Assembly: GCA_040384465.1 (NCBI GenBank)
Contig: JAZKJF010000003.1
Span: forward strand, 62,001 to 126,000
Reading direction: 5' to 3'
Source of the DNA: UBA5078 sp040384465
GTDB lineage: Bacteria > Pseudomonadota > Gammaproteobacteria > Pseudomonadales > Pseudohongiellaceae
DNA length: 64,000 nt
Shown: piece by piece, positions 8,038 to 16,875 of the stretch
How the letters are laid out: every line of letters begins with the position of its first letter
Position numbering within the stretch: the first letter of the stretch is position 1
Notes under the pieces: generated by a model
The model's input: the letters and a program-made list of their open reading frames with translations, nothing else
Told to the model about the DNA's origin: nothing
The model's database searches: none
Program-made: the position numbers and the translations under genes

Positions 8038-9198
8038 ATGATTCGTGATCAGGAGATTCTGGATCAGCTGGTTGATCTGGTGGATCGCTTTGTAAAAGAA
8101 CGCTTGATCCCTGCTGAGCAACAAGTGGCGGAAGAGTTTCGTGTGCCGGACGCCATCGTGCAGGAAATGAAGGCGCTGGGGCTCTTCGGCATGACCATCC
8201 CCGAGGAGTACGGCGGCCTCGGCTTGACCATGGAAGAAGAGATCCATGTGGCAATGACCCTCGGCCAGACCTCGCCCGCCTTTCGCTCGATTCTGGGCAC
8301 CAATAACGGCATCGGCTCGGCGGCAGTGGTATTCGACGGCACCGAGGAACAGAAGCAACGCTTCCTGCCCCGCTACGCCAGCGGCGAGCTGATCGGCTGC
8401 TTCTGCCTGACCGAACCGGATGTCGGCTCCGACGCTGGTTCGGTAAAAGCCACCGCACGCCGTCAAGGTGACCACTACATCCTCAACGGCACCAAGCGCT
8501 ACATCACCAACGGCCCGATCGCGGACACCTTCAACGTGATGGCGAGAACCAACCTGGACATCAAAGGCGCACGCGGCATCTCTGCCTTCATCGTCGAGAA
8601 GGGCACACCGGGCATCACCCTCGGCCCGATAGACAAGAAGATGGGGCAGGCCGGTTCGCTGACCTGTGACGTGATCTTCGAAGACTGCCCGGTGCCCGCC
8701 GCCAATCTGATCGGCAAGGAAGGCCAAGGTTTCATCACCGCGATGAAGGTGCTGGACCGTGGCCGCCTGCATATCGCCGGCATCAGCGTCGGCGTGGCGG
8801 AGCGCCTGATTCGCGATGCGCTCCAGTACGCCATGCAGCGCAAGCAGTTCGGCGTGCCCATCGCCGAGCATCAGTTGATTCAGGCCATGCTCGCCGATTC
8901 CAAGACCGAGGCCTATGCCGCGCGCTGCATGGTGCTGGAGACTGCGCGCCGCCGCGATGCGGGCCAGAACGTCAGCACCGAGTCCGCCGCCTGCAAGCTG
9001 TTCGCCACCGAGATGGTGGGCCGGGTGGCCGACCGCGCCGTGCAGATTCACGGCGGTGCGGGTTATATCTCCGAGTACGCCGTGGAGCGCTTCTACCGCG
9101 ACGTGCGACTGTTCCGCCTCTACGAAGGCACCAGCCAGATTCAGCAGCTGATCATCGCGCGCAACATGATCAAGGATGCGAAGGAGAACGGGCTGTAG
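8038..9198 (+). CDS. Acyl-CoA dehydrogenase
   Basis: The 386-residue flavoprotein starts at the ATG at 8038, eight bases after AGGGGAGAG. Upstream in-frame codons run through a REP repeat and are not coding. Signatures include CFCLTEPDVGSDAGS in the substrate/FAD region, QIHGGAGYISEYAVERFYRDVR, and the C-terminal YEGTSQIQQLIIARNMI with the catalytic Glu. The layout matches short/medium-chain acyl-CoA dehydrogenases that pass electrons to ETF. The gene is divergent from the thiolase and stands alone on its strand, probably serving the same fatty-acid or branched-acid pathway. Confidence 0.93.
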   Translation: MIRDQEILDQLVDLVDRFVKERLIPAEQQVAEEFRVPDAIVQEMKALGLFGMTIPEEYGGLGLTMEEEIHVAMTLGQTSPAFRSILGTNNGIGSAAVVFDGTEEQKQRFLPRYASGELIGCFCLTEPDVGSDAGSVKATARRQGDHYILNGTKRYITNGPIADTFNVMARTNLDIKGARGISAFIVEKGTPGITLGPIDKKMGQAGSLTCDVIFEDCPVPAANLIGKEGQGFITAMKVLDRGRLHIAGISVGVAERLIRDALQYAMQRKQFGVPIAEHQLIQAMLADSKTEAYAARCMVLETARRRDAGQNVSTESAACKLFATEMVGRVADRAVQIHGGAGYISEYAVERFYRDVRLFRLYEGTSQIQQLIIARNMIKDAKENGL

Positions 9199-9237
9199 GA
9201 GCAGATTTTGATGGACTGCTGAACTACCAAGACATCA

Positions 9238-10023
9238 TCACTTCGCGACCAGAGTACAACGCACGACGGAAGTGGTGAACTCCCTTGTCAGAGCATTGCT
9301 GAACCAACGCAGTTTGCGAATGGGCACCGGTTCGAATTTCTCCATAACGAAATCACTTTCAACCACCAGCTGCTTGAATTCCCGAATCGTCATCTGGTTG
9401 AGACCACCCTCCACTTCGTGAAAGCGTATCGCGCCATCACTCTTGAAGTCGGAGCGCCAGCGCATCTGGGCTTTCTCGGTGAACAGCAGGTGGGACCACG
9501 GAAAGATCGAGAACAAGTGTCCGCCGTAGGGATGCATCCAGGGAGGACCGAAGCAGATCACCACACGACCGCCTGGCTTCAGCAGAGTACGCATATGTTT
9601 CAGGATCGCAGCAGGCTCGTTGTAGTGCTCGAAAGCATCCAGGGAGAATATGACATCTGCAAAAGGCAGATTGCCTAGGGACTGCTGACCGTACAATGCT
9701 CCGGTAAATTCACAGATGTCTGTGACACCTGCCTTGACCGCATTGATCCTGGCCTGGCGCAACGCTTTATCCCAGGTGTCGAAGCCAATCACTCTTTTTG
9801 CGCCATGCCGAGCCATCTCGATGGCCTCAATGCCAGATCCACATCCATAATCGACGACAACCTTGTGTTTCACGTCCTTCCAGACGTCCTTGCCAAGCAG
9901 AACCTCCAGTTTGCTGACGTCATCGTAGGTCGTCCCATTCAGATAGTCGGGCGCTTGAGCGTGACGGCCAAAATTCTTCAACAGCGTGTAGCCGATAATC
10001 CCCCCTATAAATCCACTCTTCAT
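9238..10023 (-). CDS. Class I SAM-dependent methyltransferase
   Basis: The 261-residue protein carries SAM-binding motif I as VVDYGCGSGIEAIEMA (about 57-71), the acidic end of strand 2 as VIGFD, and a post-I region typical of Methyltransf_11/25 domains (ADVIFSLDAFEHYNEP, LLKPGGRVVICFGPPW). It has no membrane segments beyond a weakly hydrophobic N-terminus. The substrate is unknown, and the neighbours (an acyl-CoA dehydrogenase upstream, a copper ATPase downstream) give no clear clue. Confidence 0.85.
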   Translation of the reverse strand: MKSGFIGGIIGYTLLKNFGRHAQAPDYLNGTTYDDVSKLEVLLGKDVWKDVKHKVVVDYGCGSGIEAIEMARHGAKRVIGFDTWDKALRQARINAVKAGVTDICEFTGALYGQQSLGNLPFADVIFSLDAFEHYNEPAAILKHMRTLLKPGGRVVICFGPPWMHPYGGHLFSIFPWSHLLFTEKAQMRWRSDFKSDGAIRFHEVEGGLNQMTIREFKQLVVESDFVMEKFEPVPIRKLRWFSNALTREFTTSVVRCTLVAK

Positions 10024-10174
10024 CCTGAAACTCCTTGGCGATGTCAGATCAAATCACCTGACACCGTACGATGAACACTACGCAAACAGTTTTGATATAG
10101 ACATCAGGATTCCACCTGATAAAGGTGTAACTGTCGCCGCTGCCCACCGTTGATCTTGCATACACATCAGACCC

Positions 10175-12376
10175 CTAGTCCAGCGTCACGACACTCAGCC
10201 GCAGCGCATTGACGATGACACTCACCGAAGAAAGGGCCATGGCTGCGGCAGCGATGATCGGGGACAGCAGAAGCCCCGTCAGTGGATAGAGCACACCCGC
10301 CGCAATCGGAATGCCGACGATGTTGTAGACAAAGGCAAAGAACAGGTTCTGGCGGATGTTCCGCATCGTTGCCCGCGACAGTTTTCGTGCGGCCACAATA
10401 CCCGTCAGATCGCCCCGCAGTAGTGTGACACCGGCGCTCTCTATCGCCACATCAGTGCCGGTGCCCATCGCAATACCGACATCGGCAGTAGCCAGCGCTG
10501 GTGCGTCGTTGACACCGTCTCCCGCCATGGCGACCACACGACCTTCATCCTTGTAACGCTTCACGACCTTCGCTTTGTCTTCAGGTAACACCTCCGCCTC
10601 CACTTCATCGATATTGAGTTTGCGGGCAACTGCCAAGGCCGACGTTCGGTTGTCGCCAGTGAGCATGACGACGCGAATGCCCACTGACTGCAACGCACTG
10701 ATGGCCTCCGCAGTTGTCGCTTTGATGGGATCGGCAATGGCCAGTAATCCCGCAAAGCGCCCATCTACAGCGACGAAAATCACCGTCGCACCATCCTCCC
10801 GCAGTTGCTCTGCCTCAGCCTCGTGAGCACTGATATCGACGCGTTTGAATTCCATGAGAAGGCGATTGCCCAGCAGCACCTCGCGCCCTTCTACTTTCCC
10901 GATGACCCCCTTGCCATTGGGCGAATCAAATTCTGTAGCATCCGGCAACGTCAATCCCAGCGCCTGCGCTTTCTCGACTATGGCATTGGCCAGCGGATGT
11001 TCGCTGCCCTTCTCAAGGCTCCCCGCCAGGCGCAGAAGCTCCTCCGCAGTCAACCCATCGGCGAGCCGCACCCCGGTCACCTGCGGCCTGCCTTCGGTCA
11101 GTGTGCCGGTCTTGTCGATGACCAGCGTGTCCACTTTTTCCAGCCGTTCAAGCGCTTCGGCGCTGCGAATCAGCACGCCACTCTGAGCCCCACGGCCGAC
11201 CCCCACCATGATGGACATCGGCGTGGCCAGACCCAGGGCGCAAGGGCAAGCGATGATCAGCACACTGACCGCCGCAATCAGCCCATACGCCATGGCGGGA
11301 ACCGGCCCCAAGAGCGACCACCCGACGAAGGAGACGACTGCAATCAGAACGACCACGGGAACGAACCTGCCAGCCACCTTGTCCGCCAGCCCCTGAATAG
11401 GCGCACGACTACGCTGGGCACCGGCCACCATCTGCACAATCTGCGCGAGCATGGTGTCTCTGCCTATCTTGTCCGCTCGCATCACGAATGTTCCCTGCTG
11501 ATTGATCGTGCCGCCTATCACATGATCGCCAACCTTCTTGGTGACAGCCATCGGCTCACCAGTCACCATCGATTCATCGACGTGTGAGCCACCTTCCAGC
11601 ACTTCACCGTCCAGCGGCACTTTGTCGCCAGGACGCACCCTCAATCGGTCACCAACGACAACCTGGTCCAACGCGACATCCGACTCCCCTCCGCGCTCAT
11701 CAATCCTGCGGGCGGTCGCCGGTGACAGATCCAGCAAGGCTCTGATAGCGCCTGATGTCTTCTCGCGAGCACGCAGCTCCAATATCTGACCCAGCAGAAC
11801 CAGCACGATGATGACGGCACCGGCCTCGAAGTAAACCGCGACGGCACCGTCCGCCTGTTGAAAGGCCTGAGGAAATACACCCGGCGCAAATGTAGCGGCA
11901 AGGCTGTACAGCAAGGCGACTCCCGTTCCGAGAGAGATCAGCGTAAACATGTTCAGATTGCGACTGAGTAAAGACTCCCATCCACGCACGAAGAACGGCC
12001 ACCCTGCCCAGAGAATGACTGGCGTCGCAAATCCCATTTGCACCCAATTCGACAATTGGGGTCGAATCATGTGATCGAGACCGAACAGGTGCCCGCCCAT
12101 CTCCAATATCAATACCGGGATGGCGAGTGCCAGGCCAATCCAGAAGCGCCGTGTCATATCGATGAGTTCTGCGGAAGGCCCAGTGTCCTCGCCAGTCAGC
12201 TGTTCCGGCTCCAAGGCCATCCCGCAGATCGGACAGCTGCCCGGGCCGGGCTGACGAATGTCTGGATGCATCGGGCAGGTATAGAGGGCAGAGCTAGACC
12301 GGGGTTTTTGATGCCCATCGCCGTCGAGCTGATGAGCTGCGGACTGGTGGTTGTGGTGTCCGGAATGATCTGGCAT
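10175..12376 (-). CDS. copA: Copper-translocating P-type ATPase with N-terminal YHS-like metal domain
   Basis: The 733-residue P1B ATPase has a His-rich N-terminus followed by a heavy-metal-binding domain (YTCPMHP, PGSCPICGM; Cys34, Cys48, Cys51) in place of classical CxxC HMA domains. The transport motif ACPCALGLATP has C377 and C379, and the phosphorylation motif DKTGTLTEG has D421. GDGVNDAPAL marks the hinge. It exports Cu(I), or possibly Ag(I), from the cytoplasm. It is the first leftward gene of the copper island and is divergent from a small membrane-protein gene across a 65-bp spacer with a dyad. Assignment to copper rather than silver rests on the CPC motif and the neighbours. Confidence 0.93.
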   Translation of the reverse strand: MPDHSGHHNHQSAAHQLDGDGHQKPRSSSALYTCPMHPDIRQPGPGSCPICGMALEPEQLTGEDTGPSAELIDMTRRFWIGLALAIPVLILEMGGHLFGLDHMIRPQLSNWVQMGFATPVILWAGWPFFVRGWESLLSRNLNMFTLISLGTGVALLYSLAATFAPGVFPQAFQQADGAVAVYFEAGAVIIVLVLLGQILELRAREKTSGAIRALLDLSPATARRIDERGGESDVALDQVVVGDRLRVRPGDKVPLDGEVLEGGSHVDESMVTGEPMAVTKKVGDHVIGGTINQQGTFVMRADKIGRDTMLAQIVQMVAGAQRSRAPIQGLADKVAGRFVPVVVLIAVVSFVGWSLLGPVPAMAYGLIAAVSVLIIACPCALGLATPMSIMVGVGRGAQSGVLIRSAEALERLEKVDTLVIDKTGTLTEGRPQVTGVRLADGLTAEELLRLAGSLEKGSEHPLANAIVEKAQALGLTLPDATEFDSPNGKGVIGKVEGREVLLGNRLLMEFKRVDISAHEAEAEQLREDGATVIFVAVDGRFAGLLAIADPIKATTAEAISALQSVGIRVVMLTGDNRTSALAVARKLNIDEVEAEVLPEDKAKVVKRYKDEGRVVAMAGDGVNDAPALATADVGIAMGTGTDVAIESAGVTLLRGDLTGIVAARKLSRATMRNIRQNLFFAFVYNIVGIPIAAGVLYPLTGLLLSPIIAAAAMALSSVSVIVNALRLSVVTLD

Positions 12377-12409
12377 GAGGCGACTCCTTTGGACCTTGAA
12401 ACCGATTCT

Positions 12410-12439
12410 GGTTTACCCGTTAAGGGTGTAAGGTAAACC
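12410..12439. promoter_or_regulatory. Dyad between the divergent copper ATPase and membrane-protein genes
   Basis: GGTTTACC (12410-12417) and GGTAAACC (12432-12439) are perfect inverted repeats. Inside them CCCGTTAAGGG adds further symmetry. The dyad ends two bases before the ATG of the rightward gene and 34 bases before the leftward start. It is a candidate operator, but I cannot assign it to CusR or a MerR-type regulator. Confidence 0.45.
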
Positions 12440-12441
12440 CC

Positions 12442-12891
12442 ATGAAAAAAAACCTGCTGACGTTCCATCCACTGCTGACGAGATATTTTTTGATTATCGC
12501 GCCAGCGCATCTGCTCTGGGAGTTTCTCCATCTACCCTTGTACACCTTGTGGGACACGGGGTCTGCCAGTGAGATTCTTTTTGCGGTCGTGCACTGCACG
12601 GGCGGCGATCTGCTGATCGCGGCCAGTGCACTGGCCTTGGCAATCATGCTGCTTGGGAAGCGCCGATGGCCTGAGCAGCACTTTCTGCGAGTCGCCATCG
12701 CCGCTATCGTCGTTGGGCTACTGTACACCGTGTTCAGCGAATGGCTGAATGTCGATATCCGCAGAACCTGGGCCTACAAGGAATCCATGCCACTGGTGCC
12801 ACTCCTCGGCACTGGCCTGACTCCCGCCCTGCAATGGCTCATCGTGCCAGCGTTGGGATTCTGGTTTGCACGTAAGGCAAGGTCACGGTGA
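12442..12891 (+). CDS. Small multi-pass membrane protein in the copper island
   Basis: This 149-residue protein has about four hydrophobic segments (RYFLIIAPAHLLWEFLHLPL, LLIAASALALAIMLL, VAIAAIVVGLLYTVF, LQWLIVPALGFWF). I do not recognise a named family. An aromatic/His-rich first segment and conserved-looking E and H residues inside membrane spans (LLWEFLH) are notable. AAGG lies about eight bases before the ATG. Its gene is divergent from the copper ATPase and its last 53 bases overlap the 3' end of cusS on the other strand. A role in metal handling is inferred only from position. Confidence 0.75.
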   Translation: MKKNLLTFHPLLTRYFLIIAPAHLLWEFLHLPLYTLWDTGSASEILFAVVHCTGGDLLIAASALALAIMLLGKRRWPEQHFLRVAIAAIVVGLLYTVFSEWLNVDIRRTWAYKESMPLVPLLGTGLTPALQWLIVPALGFWFARKARSR

Positions 12892-14257
12892 AGCGGGTCT
12901 TGCCGTCCGCAGACGTAACCACCACGTCACCGCCGTGCGCCTGCGCGATGGATTTGACGATCGCCAGTCCCAACCCTCCCCCTTCGCTGCTGCGCCGCCT
13001 GGCCGGATCAATGCGATAGAAGCGTTCAAAAATCAGCGCCACATGTTCAGCTGAAATTTCGACACCAGGATTTTCTACTGCGATCTGCACACCCTTTGAA
13101 TCGGCTGTGCAAGTGACCGTCACGGTTTCACCGCTCGCTGTGTGCAACAGGGCGTTGCTTAGAAGATTGCTGAACGCACGTCTGAGCATCAGACGGTCTC
13201 CTTGCACAGTAATATCTTGTCCCAACAGTTTGAAGTGAACGTTGCGGTCCTCCGCCCACGCCTCGAAATACTCGAACAATCCTGTCAACTCGCTCAGCAA
13301 TTGCACGTCGGCCGACTCGGGTTTGATCAAATTGTCATCTGCCTGAGCAAGGAACAGCATATCCGCCACCATCTTGCCCATGCGCTCCAACTCTTCGAGA
13401 TTGGAGTAGAGGATTTCCTGATACTGGGCTGCGCTGCGGGGCATCGATAGCGCCACCTGTGTCTGCGTCGTCAAGTTCGTGATCGGCGTACGTAACTCAT
13501 GAGCAATATCGGCAGAGAAGTGCGAAAGACGGCGGAAATTTTCCTCGAGCTTTCCCAGCATGATATTGAAAGACAACACCAGCTCACCTAATTCCACGGG
13601 GGCCTGCGCAGAATCCAGTCGGACGTCCATGCGTTCGGAGGTGACCGAGCGCATCCTGGCACTGATACGCCGGATGGGGGCATGCGCCCTTTGCACTGCA
13701 AACCACGCGACGAGAATAGTGACTATGCTCGCCGCGATGCTGATTACCCAGAGGTCGCGATCCAGCTGATCAAGATAATGCAGGTGGAAATCCATCGCCA
13801 TGGCCACCAGCACCGTATAGCCATTCATGCTCAGAACGATGCCGCGATACGTTCCTTGCGGTGTTGTCCATATCTGCAGCTCTTCGACTGCGACGGCAGA
13901 GGCTTGCTCCACGCTCGACACCATAGCTGCCAGCTCGGGGCCGGCCGTGTCATGAAACACCTGTTGCGACTCATCGAGAATCGTGAAAAATACCCCATGA
14001 TGCCCAATGCCAGCGGCAGTTAGTTGCGCATGCAAATTCTCTGAATTGCTGGCGGAAGCGGGACTATTCAGCGCCGACTGCAGCGCGCTGACCACCGCCT
14101 CGATTTCACCGAAATCCTGCTCTACAAAATGCTGATCAATCGAACGTTCCACGAGCCATGCAAACACCAGAAATGCAACCGTGGTGGCAATACCGACGAA
14201 GGCGGTAACACGCAGCGCAAGCGACGCAGACCAGTGCTGGGAAGATTCAGTTTTCAT
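12839..14257 (-). CDS. cusS: Heavy-metal sensor histidine kinase, CusS-like
   Basis: The 472-residue kinase starts at the ATG at 14257 (MKTESS), overlapping the end of cusR by 11 bases; an ATG at 14266 is also possible. Two membrane segments (VTAFVGIATTVAFLVFAWL, ISIAASIVTILVAWFAV) bracket a periplasmic sensor of about 130 residues. A HAMP linker, the H-box FSADIAHELRTPITNL (H253) and the ATP-binding lid IFERFYRIDPARR..GGGLGLAIVKSI follow. The family senses periplasmic Cu(I)/Ag(I) and phosphorylates CusR. The context between a copper ATPase and CopABCD agrees. Confidence 0.93.
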   Translation of the reverse strand: MKTESSQHWSASLALRVTAFVGIATTVAFLVFAWLVERSIDQHFVEQDFGEIEAVVSALQSALNSPASASNSENLHAQLTAAGIGHHGVFFTILDESQQVFHDTAGPELAAMVSSVEQASAVAVEELQIWTTPQGTYRGIVLSMNGYTVLVAMAMDFHLHYLDQLDRDLWVISIAASIVTILVAWFAVQRAHAPIRRISARMRSVTSERMDVRLDSAQAPVELGELVLSFNIMLGKLEENFRRLSHFSADIAHELRTPITNLTTQTQVALSMPRSAAQYQEILYSNLEELERMGKMVADMLFLAQADDNLIKPESADVQLLSELTGLFEYFEAWAEDRNVHFKLLGQDITVQGDRLMLRRAFSNLLSNALLHTASGETVTVTCTADSKGVQIAVENPGVEISAEHVALIFERFYRIDPARRRSSEGGGLGLAIVKSIAQAHGGDVVVTSADGKTRFTVTLPYVQTRIPTLAR

Positions 14258-14930
14258 CGCCAGCATCCAGCACGTAGCCCATCCCCCTGACCGTCCGAAT
14301 CAACCGTGTCGAGAACGGGTCATCCACCTTGGCGCGCAGGCGACGGATCGCCACATCGATCACATTGGTATCGCTATCGAAATTCATATCCCAGACAAGA
14401 GAAGCAATGAGAGAGCGGGGCAATACTTCTCCTCGACGTCGCACCAGCAATTCCAACAGGACGAACTCCTTGTTGGTCAAGTTCAGACGGGCACCTGCGC
14501 GGGCAGCACGACGACGCGGTAGATCCAGCACCAGATCGTCTACCTCCAGACGGTCAGCAGTCATGGTGCCACCAGCACGCCGCAGCAGCGAGCGCACACG
14601 CGCCAGCAATTCGGAAAAGGAAAAGGGTTTCACGAGGTAATCGTCTGCGCCCAGCTCCAAACCCTTGACTCGATCCTCCACACTGCCCTTGGCGGTGAGG
14701 AACAGCACCGGTGTGGCATTGCCTGCCTCGCGCAGGGAGCGGACAATCTTCCAACCATCGATACCGGGCAGCATGACATCCAGCAGAATCAGATCATAGG
14801 TCTGGGTGGAGGCGAGGTGATAGCCATCGAGTCCATTGCGCACGAGGTCCACCACGAAACCAGCTTCGGTCAGCCCCTGTTGGAGGTAGTCGCCAGTCTT
14901 TATCTCGTCTTCCACTATCAGCAGTTTCAT
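14247..14930 (-). CDS. cusR: Heavy-metal response regulator, CusR-like (OmpR family)
   Basis: The 227-residue regulator has an N-terminal receiver (acidic pair E7/D8, phospho-acceptor D51 in LILLDVMLPG, K in DDYLVKPFSF) and a C-terminal winged helix (NLTNKEFVLLELLVRRRGEVLPRS.., VIDVAIRRLRAKVDDPF). It resembles CusR/CopR/PcoR more than generic OmpR. It is translationally coupled to cusS and divergent from the copper oxidase gene. It probably activates both the copABCD and cus operons under copper stress. Confidence 0.94.
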   Translation of the reverse strand: MKLLIVEDEIKTGDYLQQGLTEAGFVVDLVRNGLDGYHLASTQTYDLILLDVMLPGIDGWKIVRSLREAGNATPVLFLTAKGSVEDRVKGLELGADDYLVKPFSFSELLARVRSLLRRAGGTMTADRLEVDDLVLDLPRRRAARAGARLNLTNKEFVLLELLVRRRGEVLPRSLIASLVWDMNFDSDTNVIDVAIRRLRAKVDDPFSTRLIRTVRGMGYVLDAGDEN

Positions 14931-15045
14931 CTGGTCCGTGACTCGTTACACTGGCGAGTTGAGGGTTAGCGTTGAGAACCGCGAGGTGGCACCGAGTTCC
15001 ATGCTCACTATAGCCACACCAGCCTGACCTCGCTATGACGGCAAC

Positions 15046-15061
15046 ATTACAGCAATGTAAT
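15046..15061. promoter_or_regulatory. Candidate CusR/CopR box
   Basis: ATTACA-GCAA-TGTAAT is a perfect dyad midway between divergent cusR and the multicopper oxidase gene. A second half-site GATTACAT lies at 15097-15104. AT-rich direct or inverted hexamers of this type are bound by CusR/CopR regulators in relatives. The position suits control of both directions. Confidence 0.6.
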
Positions 15062-15174
15062 CCAAGGGTCATGCTCTGGACAGCCATCCCCGTCTAGATT
15101 ACATGGCAAGATCATCAAAAAGTCTCAGTAGGCGTCAGCCGTCTTGCTGAAAACCAACAACAGAGGTTCGAGCG

Positions 15175-16875
15175 ATGGCAGGGAACAACAATTTCAGCAG
15201 CGCCACAAGAGTTCTGTCACGCAGACGCTTCGTGCAGGGACTTGCTGCAGGTGGCGTGCTGCTGAGCGCGGCCGCATTTTCCGGCCGCACGCTGATTGCG
15301 CAGAGCGCTCCTGCGGCTGGCCTCCACACCGGCACCGCGCCAGTGCTCAGTGGCACGGACTTCGAACTGGTCATCGACAATTCGCCTGTCAACTACACAG
15401 GCAGCATCGCCACCGCCACGGCAGTCAACGGCTCTATCCCCGCCCCTACATTGCGCTGGCGGGAGGGGGACACGGTGACGATACGCGTCGTCAACCGCCT
15501 GCAGGAATCCACCTCCATTCACTGGCACGGCATTATCCTGCCCTTTGACATGGATGGCGTACCGGGCATCAGTTTCGACGGCATTCCGGCGGGCGCCACC
15601 TTCACCTATCAATTCAAGATCGTGCAGTCCGGCACTTACTGGTACCACTCCCATTCCGGTGGCCAGGAGCAGTATGGGCTGTATGGCGCCATCATCATCG
15701 AGCCAGCAGGTGGCGAGCGGATTCAGGCTGACCGCGATCATGTGGTGCTGCTCTCCGACTGGACCGACGTAGACCCGATGGCGCTGTTCGCCAAGCTCAA
15801 GGTGCAGAGCGATTACTACAATTTCAACCAGCCGACGGTGTTCGACTTCCTGCGCGATGTCTCCCGCGACGGCCTTGGCGCTGCACTGGACGAACGGCGC
15901 ATGTGGCAACAGATGCGCATGAACCCGACCGATCTCGCTGACCTTTCGGCCTCAGCACTGACCTTCCTCTGCAACGGCACGACTGCGGCAAGCAACTGGA
16001 CCGGCCTCTTCCAACGTGGTGAGCGCGTGCGCCTGCGCTTCATCAACGGCTGCGGAAACACGTTCTACGACGTGCGCATCCCCGGGCAGACACTCACGGT
16101 AGTGCAGGCCGACGGGCAGGACATCGAGCCGGTGGAAGTTGACGAGTTCCGCTTCGGCCCGGGCCAGACCTACGACGTACTGATCACCCCTACCGAAGAC
16201 GCCTGCACTGTGTTTGCCCAGACCATGGACCGCACCGGCTACGCCCGTGGCACGCTGGCCGTGGCGGCGGGCATGAGTGCGCCGATTCCCGCACTGGACG
16301 AGCGCCTGCCGCTCACGATGGCGGACATGATGGGTTCCATGGCGATGCCAGCCACTCCGGTGCAACACGCTTCCACGGAATATGGCCCAAGCACCGACAT
16401 GCGCGTCGATACCCCCTCCATCGCCTTGAACGACCCCGGCATCGGTCTGCGCGACAACGGCCGCCGTGTACTGACCCTCGCAGATCTGCACACCCTCGGC
16501 GGCCCCTTGGATTCCCGGCCCGCGGAGCGCGAGATCGAGCTGCACATGACCGGCAACATGGAGCGTTACACCTGGTCCTTCGATGGCGTCGAATTCGGGC
16601 AGTCGACACCGGTCCATTTCCGTCATGGCGAGCGCCTGCGTGTGATCCTGCACAACGACACCATGATGACCCACCCGATGCACCTGCACGGCATGTGGAG
16701 TGAGTTGGAAAACCCGGACGGCAGCTTTCAGGCACGTCTGCACACGATCATGGTACAACCGGCACAGCGCATCAGTTTTCTCGTCACAGCCGATGCGCTG
16801 GGGCGCTGGGCGTGGCACTGCCATCTCATGCTCCACATGGACGGCGGCATGTTCCGCGAGGTGATCATCGCATGA
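15175..16875 (+). CDS. pcoA: Periplasmic multicopper oxidase, copper resistance protein A (PcoA/CopA type)
   Basis: The 566-residue laccase-like enzyme has a twin-arginine signal (SRRRFVQGLAAGGVLL). Copper ligands are complete: HWHG (H116, H118), WYHSHSGG (H158, H160), HPMHLHGMW (from H500) and HCHLMLHMDGGM (H548, C549, H550, axial Met). A Met-rich patch (MADMMGSMAM) before the third domain resembles the extra copper-binding loops of PcoA. It should oxidise Cu(I) to less toxic Cu(II) in the periplasm after Tat export as a folded protein. It is the first gene of copABCD, and its stop overlaps copB by four bases. Confidence 0.95.
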   Translation: MAGNNNFSSATRVLSRRRFVQGLAAGGVLLSAAAFSGRTLIAQSAPAAGLHTGTAPVLSGTDFELVIDNSPVNYTGSIATATAVNGSIPAPTLRWREGDTVTIRVVNRLQESTSIHWHGIILPFDMDGVPGISFDGIPAGATFTYQFKIVQSGTYWYHSHSGGQEQYGLYGAIIIEPAGGERIQADRDHVVLLSDWTDVDPMALFAKLKVQSDYYNFNQPTVFDFLRDVSRDGLGAALDERRMWQQMRMNPTDLADLSASALTFLCNGTTAASNWTGLFQRGERVRLRFINGCGNTFYDVRIPGQTLTVVQADGQDIEPVEVDEFRFGPGQTYDVLITPTEDACTVFAQTMDRTGYARGTLAVAAGMSAPIPALDERLPLTMADMMGSMAMPATPVQHASTEYGPSTDMRVDTPSIALNDPGIGLRDNGRRVLTLADLHTLGGPLDSRPAEREIELHMTGNMERYTWSFDGVEFGQSTPVHFRHGERLRVILHNDTMMTHPMHLHGMWSELENPDGSFQARLHTIMVQPAQRISFLVTADALGRWAWHCHLMLHMDGGMFREVIIA

